Shown: positions 33,930 through 44,036 of the stretch, in pieces
Layout of the letters: each line of letters opens with the position of its first letter
Numbering within the stretch: the stretch's first letter is position 1
Source: Piper betle
Lineage: Eukaryota; Streptophyta; Magnoliopsida; Piperales; Piperaceae
Direction: 5' to 3'
DNA: 64,000 bases
NCBI GenBank assembly: GCA_033002965.1
Contig: JAURVB010012320.1
Span: 1 to 64,000 of the forward strand
Program-made: the position numbers and the translations under genes
The notes under the pieces: model-generated
Seen by the model: the letters and a program-made list of their open reading frames with translations, nothing else
Databases searched by the model: none
Told to the model about the DNA's origin: nothing

Positions 33930-34876
33930 ACGAAAAAAATAATGGCACACTGACTATAAGTGTGTGTAGTAACTATCTATCTTTCCATCAAAGCTGACCT
34001 AGCACACATGAACACAAGACCTACATTTATATGGTTAGAAAAAAATTTCAGAAAAAGTGTCACTAGCCCTAAAAATACTTAATATAAACTATCAAGTGGA
34101 ATCTAACTTCCACGAGGAAGGAAAACCAAAATATACATCTCCATGGGAACACTCAAAGGGTATCTATTAAGGAGCCATCAAGCTACAAATAAAATAGCAT
34201 CCCGAACTCAGCTAGTGTTGTGCTACTATCGGCAAATCTTTCTCTTTCTCTCTCAAATATCATATAACTGACCTTATTCTCGATTCGAATTGGGGTGTTA
34301 CAACTCTATATAATGCATAGTCGGGATGTGTGCTCAGATTAACAATAGCATCCCAACAAAGGGCAATGCAAAATAGATCAACCAATAAATACCCAGCACA
34401 CAAAACGAGCCGCGAGCAAGTAATAAACAATAATAAACAAATTAAACAAGAAAATAAATAAAAGAACCATAAATAAAAGTAATTGGTGCATGAATAAACA
34501 TCAAGGAAAATAATAAATAATAAATATCAAATTAAACGCTTATGAAAATAAGTAAATAATTAAATAATTGATATTAAATAAATATAAAATAAATTAATTA
34601 ATTAATAAACTCATGAATAGATAGATAAATACTAAATACATAAAAATAAATAAAATACTATTCATGAACACAAATAATAATATAAATAATACTAATTAAG
34701 AATGTGACTAAATGTGAGTAAATATTAGCCCATACATGACTAAGTAATAAATAAATAAATAACTAAATATATAAATAATTAATTTAATAATTAATAAATA
34801 ATACAATTAAACATATTAATATATATATATACATACACACACACATATCTATATATATACATATACATATACACAT
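33930..34876 (-). mobile_element. LTR remnant of family F (copy F1)
   Basis: Shares ordered blocks with 62290-63560: 'cataagacc/cacaagacc', 'gaacactcaaagggtat', 'aaggagccat', an 'atatgatgcat'-like stretch, then a long run of AAATAAATAA-type sequence. A terminus-like GGGGTGTTACA at 34293-34303 marks an internal junction or deletion. It ends in TA/CA simple repeats at about 34817-34876 against the pararetrovirus. Confidence 0.5.
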
Positions 34877-34879
34877 AAC

Positions 34880-35290
34880 AGGAAATTTATTCGAGAATTC
34901 TATTTTCTTTGTATAGGTTTAATATTATCTTTTTCTATATTATGTCCAAGAAATCTTATAGAATTTTGGATTAATACCATTTTAGATTTAGATAAGACAA
35001 TTCCATTACATATTGGTATTTTATAAAACTGATTAAGATGTTTAAAATGTTGATCTAGATTATTGGAGCATACCAAAACATCATCAATATATACTATTAT
35101 AAAGCTAACATAAGGATTGAAAATATCATTCATTATTTTCTGAAATTCTGATGGAGTGTTTTTTAATCCAAAGGGCATTACATTCCATTCATATAGCCCA
35201 AATGACACATTAAAAGCAATTTTATAATGATCTTCTTCTTTAATCTGTATTTGCCAAAAGCCAGATTTTAAATCAAATTTACTGAAGATT
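34880..35290 (-). pseudogene. Pararetroviral reverse transcriptase fragment
   Basis: The minus strand encodes the palm and fingers of a caulimovirid RT: a KSGFWQI segment near 35250, NVMPFGLKNTPSEFQ at about 35130-35185, and the catalytic YIDD box at about 35080-35091, ending near KPIQRK. The first part (35209-35290) is in another frame from the ATG-like start, and after PIQRK a missing base brings a stop. Protease and the N-terminal part of RT are absent. Family knowledge: this enzyme copies the viral pregenomic RNA. Confidence 0.88.
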
Positions 35291-35292
35291 TT

Positions 35293-35885
35293 TTAGATAA
35301 AAATTAATTACAAAGATTTCTAGGCAGTCTTAATTATATTTCTGATTTTTATAAAGAATTAGCATTTGATTGTAAATTATTATTTCAAAGATTGAAAAAG
35401 AATCCTCCTCCTTGGACGGAAGCCCATACCAAGGCTGTACAACATATTAAACAAAAGGTTAAATATATTCCTTGTCTCAGCCTCCCTCATCTTTTTACTT
35501 TGAAAATAGTAGAAACGGATGCTTCTGATATCGGATATGGGGGAATATTAAAACAAACAATAATCATAAACCTTTTATTATTAGATATCATTCAGGATTA
35601 TGGAATGAAACTCAATCTAAGTATTCCACTATCAAAAAGGAAATGCTTAGTATTGTAAAACTATGTTTTAAAATTCTAAGATGATTTGCTTAATGCCAAA
35701 TTTCTTTTAAGAATTGATTGTCGCCAGCAAAATTCATTTTAGAAAAGGATGTTCAGAATCTAGTGTCTAAACATATTTTTGCTAGATGGCAAGCGTTACT
35801 TGCTATTTTTTATTTTGATATTGAATATATTCCTGGTTTATCTAATTCCTTACGAGATTTTCTTACTCGTGAATTTCTGTAGGGG
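35293..35885 (+). pseudogene. Pararetroviral RNase H fragment
   Basis: The plus strand starts with the RT/RNase H connection (LQRFLGSLNYISDFYKEL) and continues with PPPWTEAHTKAVQHIK and a TDASDIGYGG box holding a catalytic Asp at 35518-35520. Then a frameshift near 35555 moves the frame, and a YIPGLSNSLRDFLTREF-like end closes the domain near 35880. Stop codons lie within DKN*LQRF and after FKILR. The strand is opposite to the RT block although the two are consecutive parts of one protein. Confidence 0.85.
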
Positions 35886-35888
35886 GAA

Positions 35889-36140
35889 TATGGACAAGGG
35901 CAAGGGAAAAATGAATAACCCTCCTAAACACCCTCCACCTTTTTATAGAAATTATCCTCGTTGTCCACAACCAAAACCTTTAGAGAAAAAGTCATATACA
36001 AATCTTAGTCCTTATATACAGAAACCTATTCCTTTACATATATGTTATGTAGATTATTCAACGGATCGTTTAGAACAAATAGATCCAAATGAAGTTGCTA
36101 AACAATACTGTCCCCAATTTTCTCTTTTCCTTTTTTTCTA
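35889..36140 (+). pseudogene. Start of the pararetroviral reading frame downstream of RNase H
   Basis: Directly after the RNase H stop an ATG opens MDKGKGKMNNPPKHPPPF, a basic, proline-rich stretch, continuing to RLEQIDPNEVAKQYCPQF. Similarity stops near 36130, where block C begins on the other strand. The likely continuation is the coat-like sequence starting at about 39770 on the minus strand, because in related plant sequences this type of N-terminus precedes the GKTRFFYEL segment. That link is inference. Confidence 0.55.
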
Positions 36141-36254
36141 GGAAACCATGTATCTTCCATATGAAATAATTGAGATGCTATAGTCTGTAAATGCATATGT
36201 GTATAATTATTTTATTTTATAATTATAGCTATGTCTTCTTGTTTATTTTTCAGT

Positions 36255-37271
36255 TTTGACATAAGACATTGCTTCTATATTTCCATATTTTATACTTCCT
36301 ATAGGAGGATGTTTACTATAAATAGTTTTTCCCTCATTTGTATCCCAAGAACGAGTTTCTTTATTAACCAATATTTAGGGAGTTACTAAATTTTTAAACC
36401 ACTTTTTGAGCTAGATGCTTGATTATCACGTAAAGATGTAAATCTAGTTGATGTACTATTTCTTCCAAAAATAATACTTACATCCCCATTGTTATCTTCA
36501 ATAATGGCTTCTACTAATCTCGTCTTGATCTTAGGGAGTACTATTTTCTCTAGTTTCCATGATTCTAGAAGTACTATATTAGTCCACTTAATAGTCTTAG
36601 GAATTTCAATATTAGCTTTACTAGTATCCATTTGGAATAATGTGGTATTTCCTTTTCTAGACATTAATCTAGCATTAGGATTAATGGATGTCATTGCCTT
36701 GAAGCAAATTCTGTATATAATACAAATATTTTGTGATCCCTCCTTTCATATCATATCCTTGTGTTTTCATGTTTAAACACAAAGCATCCTTTAGATGAGG
36801 ATCCGTTAAGGATAGAGAAAAGTTGGGAAAACAATTGAAATATATTGGTCCAGTTCCTAAACTGTATTCTATTATTCTTAATAGAGAATCTTGAAACTTA
36901 TTATGTCGAGTGTCTCTTAAACATAATAATATAGATGTATTTAAACCATCTCTGGTTAATGGTTTTACAGCTATGTGTACTAAACCTAAGTGAATATAAT
37001 TATATTCTGTACTTAGTTCTTCTATTATTTTATTATTTATCAAAGATAAATTATTTGTAAAGTTTTGTAAACTAATACTTTCTTCAAAAGTTTTAATAAG
37101 ATAAGCTTGTTCAAACTCTAATAGACCCTTATTATACACTTTAGTAGGTTTTACCTTAGGGATTGACCACTTATTTAAGCGTTGTTCTATATTATTATAC
37201 ACAAGTTGTTCAGTAATCTTAGAACTTTCTAGATCTTTTGATATCTTGACAAGTTGTTGTAAGAAAGTCAT
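36255..37271 (-). pseudogene. Pararetroviral movement protein (30K superfamily), frameshifted
   Basis: Starts with ATG at 37271. Core motifs include IHLGLVHIAVKPLTRDGL, CLRDTRHNKFQDSLL, and a GPIYFNCFPNFSLSL segment with the family's G-P-x-x-F signature. The frame is lost at about 36690 and resumes in the neighbouring frame with SINPNARLMSRKGNTTLFQ and IPKTIKWTNIVLLESWKLE to about 36386; a hydrophilic tail can be followed further to about 36255 with stops. Movement proteins open plasmodesmata for cell-to-cell spread. Its presence separates this element from retrotransposons. Confidence 0.85.
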
Positions 37272-37404
37272 CTTTCTTCATAGATTCTACACCTCACCCT
37301 AGGAATTTCCTAGCAGTTCAAACTGCGCCTTCGTCTATCCACGGCCTTGCGTCGACTTACCAAATTGCGTCATCTAGTCTCAGTCATGGCTCTGGGTTTC
37401 CAAA

Positions 37405-37418
37405 TGGCTTTGATACCA
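37405..37418 (-). other. Pararetroviral primer-binding site (tRNA-Met)
   Basis: TGGTATCAAAGCCA on the minus strand differs by one base from the consensus TGGTATCAGAGCCA. It stands about 130 bases before the movement protein start, as in exogenous caulimovirids. Confidence 0.75.
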
Positions 37419-37480
37419 CAAACAACGCAGGATATCAAAGGTTCTAGTCTATCTTAAGATTAACTTTAACAACTATAAAC

Positions 37481-37611
37481 AACTATAACACAACAATAAT
37501 ATTAACAGAAAGTAGTAAAACATTAATTTTAAAGAACTATAATACAACAATAATATTAACATAAGTAATAAAATATTAATTTTAAACAACTATAATACAA
37601 CAATAAAAAGT
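37481..37611. repeat. Tandem repeat, about 53-54 bp, 2.5 copies
   Basis: Units begin AACTATAA at 37481, 37535 and 37588, each followed by CACAACAATAAT-like sequence. Confidence 0.8.
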
Positions 37612-37620
37612 ATTTAAAAC

Positions 37621-37715
37621 TCATATCCTTTTTAGAAGTTTATATCCCTTTCGGGAGAAATATATCATTTTCAGGAGTTTATATCCCTTTCGGGAGAAAT
37701 ATATCCTTTGCAGGA
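37621..37715. repeat. Tandem repeat of a GGGAGAAATATATC motif
   Basis: Two and a half units of about 41 bp, each with TTTCGGGAGAAATATATC followed by TTTTCAGGAG or TTTGCAGGAG. Confidence 0.75.
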
Positions 37716-38064
37716 GTGAAAACCTTGTTTTTATTGAAAACGGTCTTATATTAGAGATAACATATAGGTTTGATAACCAATAGATAAAAGAGTAAGGAAA
37801 GAAATGTTACTAGAAATTTACTTAGTATTACTGCTGGTAAATTCTTACAAACTTTTCACTCTTGGTGAATACACTCAGTAAAATACAAATTACATACACA
37901 AAAGTATATGAATATAGATATGTATGTTTACAAATACAAACTTCTTATACATATAAGTATATGAACTTTATACCTATAGATTACAAACACTTACTGTGAA
38001 AATCAAACTGCAATCCAAATAGAAAAAATTTTTTTCAACACGAGCAAATGAGATTCAAACTTAC

Positions 38065-38153
38065 TTGAAACTCAAACTCAAACTCAAACTCAAACTCAAA
38101 CACAAACTCAAACTCAAACTCAGACTCAAACTGAAACTGAAACTCAAACTCAA
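38065..38153. repeat. Hexamer repeat (AAACTC)n
   Basis: About 14 near-perfect copies of AAACTC with a few substitutions. Translated on the plus strand it gives an alternating Lys-Leu string that I do not regard as a protein. Confidence 0.9.
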
Positions 38154-38317
38154 ACGTGATTTAGAAAAGAAGGATGAAGGTGACACTTATAAAGAAGATT
38201 CCTTATCTTCTCATAAGGAATTGCTAAACGTTCATAACGAAATTGAAAAGTTGAAAAAGTTTTAAGAAGAGACGAAAGAAAGCTTGAAAGCAGAAAACTA
38301 GAAAGGAAACAGAAAAC

Positions 38318-39775
38318 TTACAAATATTTCAAGAGACTCCCAAAAGATACCTCCCAGTGAGAGAGGAAGGATGTATTTATAAACTGGAGAGAGAACTGTT
38401 TAGAGAGGTAACCGGTTATAGAGTGGGCTCCACCTTGGGCCCAGCTGACGTAGGTTGAGTGGGGACCACAGTGGTAGGGACAGTAGGGACCACTGTGGTG
38501 GGGACAGTAGGGGAACCCACACTGGGGATAGAGGGACCGACAGAGAAATGAGATTTTTCTCCATGGAGAATTTGCAGAGTCCAAATTCACTATATAAGAA
38601 GAGGACTGTTGTGACTCAGCTTGTTTAGAAGGACTACACATAGGAGTAGGAGATCTATCTATTGCTGGACAATGGAAAGCCGTATGACCCATTTGGCCAT
38701 AACAGAAACATTTAGGTCCTGACTCAGAAAATGGAGAGGCAGTGTAGACCATTGCAGTATGTCCAATGTTTCCACATAAATTGCATTGCAGATCCTTTGT
38801 ACCCCAGGGAGATTGTGTAAAGTTTCCTGGCTTGGGCTTTCTGTGGGTCTTGGATCAAAAACATTAATATCTTCTGAGACAAAAGGTCCTCGATCGGGAG
38901 AGCTTTCAATTGTGGTGTTACTCCATATGAATTGAGTAAATAGGCAAACTTAACTGCTTCATCCTGAGGCATTTTAGGATTATCTTCCAGTACCTGTAAA
39001 AACCAAGCATATACGTTAGGGGGTAGTGCTGGTGGAGGCACTGGAAGGACTGACCCTGGCAAGGGAGGAACTAGCTCTAGAAATAATTCATTCTTCTTAG
39101 GAATAACAATAGAAATACTGAATTTATCCCACCATCTGATATAAACACGGTGAGCCAGTGAAGGAATCAGAATTCCCTTGTCTTCAAAAGTATGAAAACA
39201 GAAATTCCAGGATAAAATCCATGGAATTCTATAATATTGAATAAAATAGAAAAATGGATTTTTAAAACTCTTGTGGATCATCTGAGCAATTGTGTCATAT
39301 TGAAGTTTATAATATTTAGGTAGAAATTCAAGCTCAGGTCCAAAATCAGACATCCACTGATGTAACCATACTGGAACATGACAAGGTTTGGGAAGATCAA
39401 GTCTGACAAACCATGAATGATGACTCTAAGGATTTCTGTATAATAATGCTTTGTCAAATGCATCAATGTAATCCCAATAATTATATTCTTCTGGGAATAA
39501 ACTTGGAGGAGGTTGTATATTAGTAAACTTCCTAATACTATTGGGATGACCATATTCTTCCATAGACACTACCTTATATATAATCATTTTACTATAAGAT
39601 ATTTTAGTCTCATAGGCTTCTGGGTATGTAAGAACTGATTTATGAGACTCTCCATAATATTTATGAGTTATATGGCAAGATAGCATATCTTGTAAGACTA
39701 GTTCATAAAAGAATCTCGTCTTACCAGAAATAACTGGATAGTGAGAATATAGAGGGTAGTACCCCCACCACTACC
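38318..39775 (-). pseudogene. Pararetroviral coat-like reading frame with zinc knuckles, broken
   Basis: On the minus strand the frame runs from a GKTRFFYELVLQD segment (about 39720), through NYWDYIDAFDKALLY, a stop at 39424-39426, then in the same frame HHSWFVRLDLPKP and IPWILSWNFCFH plus VYIRWWDKF to about 38830. The frame then shifts by one, and two zinc-knuckle-like motifs follow (CNLCGNIGHTA and CFCYGQMGHTAFHC), both with one ligand altered or displaced. Zinc knuckles next to this body are typical of caulimovirid coat proteins, which package the viral DNA. A serine-rich tail ends at 38318. One stop and one frameshift are visible. Confidence 0.7.
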
Positions 39776-39785
39776 ATCATTTAGT

Positions 39786-40186
39786 ACTTAGTCAATAATA
39801 ATATTTATTTATGATTTTACATGTATTTTGAGTAGGCAAGTGATGTTATGTATATTATTATATTGTATTATCGAGTCGAACTACGAGTTGATTTCGAGTT
39901 ATAACTTAGCTGAGTTGAGTCAAACACTGCCTTACTTAAACTCGACTCATAGGATTTGAGTTCAAGCTCGAGCATTTAAATGTCGAGTTTCGAGTCAAAT
40001 CGAGTTGAGTCGAGCCGAACGCCAAATGCTCACGAGCTGTCTCACTCAATTAGCAGCCCTAGTCGCCTTAGTTAGAGGTGGCTCGCTAGTGCTGGAAAAG
40101 GACCTAAATGTCAATGGTAGTGGTGGGATCTGATGGACAAAATGCCTCTACCGACATCCAACGCGGCAGTCCTGGCATCGATGGCT
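39786..40186. other. Spacer with CGAGTCGAGTT-rich stretch
   Basis: No gene. Around 39870-40040 the sequence is full of direct and inverted copies of GAGTCGAGTT/AACTCGACTC, so it may be a small inverted-repeat element. Boundaries are not resolved. Confidence 0.35.
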
Positions 40187-40506
40187 TGTAAAACCCTAGC
40201 TTTGGGTTAAGGTTTTACCCACTTGTTGCTTTGCTTGGTTTAGGCTAGTCTCAAGTCGGTTCAAGTTAGTTTAGCTTTCTAACAATGATTATGGGGCCAG
40301 ATGGCTGTATGAGCATATTATAGAGGCTAAGTATTTCTGATATATAGATGATAGCTTAAGTTATGCTTCAACAAAGCATGAGTTATGAGTTATCAACGTA
40401 TACATGAGGCATACAAATATTATTTTTGCTTGTGTTAGCTCAGGTTTTAGGGCTAGATCTAGGTAGTTGCAGCATTTAGTATCTGTTTGGACTTTTTTAG
40501 GGAATC
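40187..40506 (+). mobile_element. Truncated family C LTR, first of two tandem copies
   Basis: Begins TGTAAAACCCTAGC and follows the first 320 bp of LTR C (glossed by 'gggttaaggttttacc', 'tatgagcat', 'tagatctagg', 'catttagtatctgtttgg'). It breaks off where the second copy starts. Confidence 0.65.
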
Positions 40507-40853
40507 TGTAAAATTCCAACTTCGTGTTAGGGTTTTACCTGCTTGCTGTTTTGCTCGGTTAGGGCCAGTCTCAAGTCAGTTCGAGTAGGTTTGAGTTGGT
40601 TTAGTTTTCAGACCATGAATATATGACCCAAATGGACGTATGAGCATGTTATGGAGGCTGAGTATGCCCAATATATAAATGATAGCTTCAGTTATGCTAT
40701 AGAAGAACATGAGTTATTAGTATGCATTTGAGGTATACATATTTTTGCTTGTGTTAACTTAGGATTTTAGGGCTAGATATAGGTTGTTACAATATTTAGT
40801 ATCTGTTTGGGTTTTTTTAGGGTATTTCTTTTACATTCATCTCATGGATTTCG
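40507..40853 (+). mobile_element. Truncated family C LTR, second tandem copy
   Basis: Starts TGTAAAATTCC and repeats the previous 320 bp with scattered changes, running some 25 bp further before the family A LTR at 40854. Confidence 0.65.
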
Positions 40854-41600
40854 TGTAAAACCCGAGATTTGAGTTAGGGTTTTATAGTCTGAATGGATCG
40901 GTTCGACTGTTATTTTCAATTGGGTCAATTTCAGAACACGCGTACCAAGCCGAGACTGGTCTTGTGTTTTGAACCATGGGAGTCATGCGTGCCCAAGTGT
41001 ATGATGATAATGTCAGTAAGATAGCAGCAGAATGAGTTATAAGAATATATGAGAATACGCCAAATTTTATTTATTTGTTTTATTTTAATTAAATCGTAGA
41101 ATTATTTTTAAGTCGAATAACGTATTAGGATGCGTTACGGGTAATTTGGGTGGGTTATTAGTTATAGAACATGCCATTGATGTGTATTATATTTTTTGGG
41201 ATTTTTCATATTTTTCTGAATTTTTTTAGAATTATTACGAGTTAGTATTATTTTTGACTCGTATTGGAGTCGAGTCAAGTTTTAATTACGAGAGGACCAT
41301 TCGTTTTTCTTAGACGACCATTTATTTTTCTAAATGACCATTCATTTTCTAAACAGCCATTTATTTTTCTAAACAACCATTCGCTTTCTCACCCTGTCAT
41401 CTATATATTCCGCACTTCTATCATTCAGCTACCATCATCCTTCTCACTCAACTTCCTTCTTCTTTTTCTTCCAACTTCCCCACAATCTTCACTCGAGCTG
41501 GCCACAATTTTGCCACGGTCACTGTGTGACTAATGATTTGGTATAGACTTTTTAATTATTTAAATTGATATTTATTAGCACAACATGCTAGGAATGATTA
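40854..41600 (+). mobile_element. Family A LTR, 5' part (copy A4)
   Basis: Plus-oriented, starting TGTAAAACCCGAG; the first 450 bp parallel the reverse complement of copy A1. It is cut at 41600 by the oppositely oriented copy A3. Its distal part contains degenerate 'gaccattcgtttttct' repeats that recur in A5 (44215-44320). Confidence 0.7.
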
Positions 41601-43548
41601 TGTAACACCCCAAATCCGGTTCACGCTCGTGAACCAAACCGGCATGTTACAGGCCCCGGTTAGGTCGGCTAACCCGAACCTAACTCATGTGGATCCAATC
41701 TCGGCGTCTTAAGATGAAGATACGATCCATCATGAATGAATAAATATACAAAATCCTAACATGGTACTACATGAATGACAAGCAATTCAAAATACACACC
41801 ACTACAGTTACGATCAAATTCTGAAATCAAAACAGACCGGGTCTCCCCTAAAAATGCAATTAGGGTCCACCCTGTCAAAATAATATATATACAAATATAT
41901 CACATATATACGTATAGCAACGATAGCATTCACACATACTTCTAATCTATTATATTCATCATTCTCTGAACTTTGGGTCCTAACCCCACTTTTGCTGCGC
42001 TACTCTGACCATTTCATTTCATGTCATTGTCATGCATCAAACATTTAATCATGTCATTCACAATATAATAACATAATAATGCAATATTAAACATTCAGAA
42101 ATCTAACATGTGTGTGTGCACAAGACCTCATTGCTCCTCCGTCCAAGCTGGCGCATCCATCTCGTGCTTATCACCTACATATATATAAGAAAAACGTCAG
42201 TAACAAGCGTTACTGGTCCGGAAAATAAAATAACTATAACAAACTGGCTATGAGAGCAAACTCTCATCTGAAAGCAAACATATACTTCCTCAAGAACACT
42301 CTGAAGGGCACTACTGAGGAGCCACTGGGCTGCAGACCCGGTAGCATCCCGAACTTACTGCTGCTGGTACTGTGCTACTCTCAGCACTTCTTTTTCAGTA
42401 CTTCTCGTGAAACTTTATCCTAAGCCCTCTCCTTACCTCCATATTTCTCCTGGCCTTGAGCACGAAGGCCGAGTACTCTCAGGCAGTCGCCTTTAGTACC
42501 CTTTGAACCACAAGTCCGGACATGCGCTGTACTAAACAGTACCCGTAAACCTCCACGTTCTCCGGGTGTGAGGAACTCAAACGCGGAGTTGTCAGGATCC
42601 CTCGGGAATGGAACAGTCCGCTGGCACTAATCCAGAGCCCGCTTTGACTGTCACGGCATCCTCTGCATGGTACGTGCAGTCGGTTTCTCCATCTCTCGTC
42701 TCACTGAAAACTCGATAAAACTATATATATAGGCCTGGGAAGGGATTCATATAATAGGCCCGAAGGCAACTTGTGGTGGATCTTGTTTTCGAAATCATCC
42801 TCGAGGGATCTCATCCTCGAGGGGTTATTAATCCGGAAATATTCGATTAAATGGCCCGAGTTAAGTGGGATCCGATAAAACGCCACTTAACCCGTCCTGC
42901 AATAATAAAATAAACATACAATGGAAGAGCGTAAAACAAGACGAGTCCTAAACGGACCTGGTAGAAGCTCCAAGCGTGTCGTCGCGCCTAGGCGGCGAGC
43001 TCCTACTTCGTACCTACACATCAAAACTAAATACTAACGCCCGCTAACTAAATGATGCATCAAAATCAATGAATACCACACACGACATAATAAATATCCA
43101 TCATAGTCAAATAATCCTGAAGGAGAATAATCCTAACTCAAACTATTTATACTATATTTTATTCTGTTTTTTCTAAATTACATCATGATCACTTATCATG
43201 CTCCAACTCATTCGATCTCATTAGCTCACTTACTATTCATTTACAATCCCTCAAATCATACAATCATTACTTCATCAGTAATTAGGCATTATCATGATAA
43301 ATAATAAGTCCATGCTACCATGCTATGCTAATAATCATCAATTTAAATAATCAAATCGGAGGTAATTATACCTCACGTCGTCGGCAATCGGCGACGGCTA
43401 GGGTTCCGTCGCGCGTCTCGGAGCTCAAATTCGGCGCTCATCGGCGTCCGAAGCTCGATCTGGCTCCACTGGGTGAGCCCCGCGGAAGATCCGGTGAATT
43501 CCGGCGAATTCCAGAAATTCCGATTTTCCGGCGGTTTTCCGGCAGCTA
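41601..43548 (-). mobile_element. Family A LTR, truncated (copy A3)
   Basis: Starts TGTAACACCCCAAATCCGG in plus-strand view and follows A1 and A2 closely through the GC-rich block. It ends abruptly at about 43548 where family B sequence begins. It looks about as young as A2. Confidence 0.8.
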
Positions 43549-44036
43549 CCCCACAAAAAGGCTACGGCCGGGGTGTGTGAGGCACTGGCACTGGAGACGG
43601 TAGTGGTAGCCTCCCCACAAAAGGGCCACGGCAGGGGTGTGCGGATCACAACGGATACCTCCTCCGCATTGTTTTGGAGTACAGCGGAATCGCTCCACCG
43701 CATATTAAAATAAACTTAAGGAAATAGTGGAATGTACTTGTTTTGTTTTATCTATTATACTACTTAGTGTTGTAATCGCTAACGCGAAATTGCCTCCGCA
43801 GGTGTGCAGATACGAGATTAGGTGATTGACAACCAGAGCATGGAGTAAAATAAATATGGGGACTCCTTTCTTTTTTACTATTTGAGAAATAAGTGTGGCT
43901 ACTGGGAAACGGTCCAAGAATGTGGGATCTTTATACATGTTTTTGTTTACAAAAATGTTAGACATATTTGCTTAAATTTTGAGTAACACCTTGCCAGCTA
44001 GGCCCACAATGTTGTGACAAATGGCGGGTCGTTACA
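43549..44036 (+). mobile_element. Family B LTR fragment (copy B3)
   Basis: Reverse complement of 51875 to about 52345: terminus GGGTCGTTACA at 44026-44036, the eroded frame with KDPTFLDRFPVATLISQI shared with the copy at 51944, and one unit of the CCCCGGCCGTAGCC repeat. Orientation is opposite to B1. Confidence 0.75.

Larger units (their letters stand above)
37272..38300 (-). other. Pararetroviral intergenic region
   Basis: About 1 kb without viral coding on the minus strand, between the coat-like frame and the movement protein. It contains a tRNA-Met primer-binding site at 37405-37418, three AT-rich tandem repeats and a hexamer repeat. In Caulimoviridae this region carries the promoter, the RNA leader and the minus-strand replication origin. 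No TATA box can be assigned with confidence. Confidence 0.65.
34877..39785. mobile_element. Endogenous pararetrovirus (Caulimoviridae), rearranged and decayed
   Basis: Three blocks of one viral genome: A, 34877-35292 (minus strand), reverse transcriptase; B, 35293 to about 36130 (plus), RNase H and the start of a following reading frame; C, about 36131-39785 (minus), zinc-knuckle coat-like region, intergenic region with primer-binding site, and movement protein. Reading A and C as flipped gives a single consistent order RT, RNase H, coat-like, intergenic, movement protein. No LTRs flank it, as expected for a caulimovirid integrated by host repair. All reading frames contain stops or frameshifts, so nothing here can be expressed intact. 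The genus is not resolved; the movement protein and absence of integrase exclude ordinary retrotransposons. Confidence 0.85.

Noticed and set aside
38065..38160. Protein made of alternating Lys and Leu
   Set aside because: Direct translation of the AAACTC hexamer repeat.
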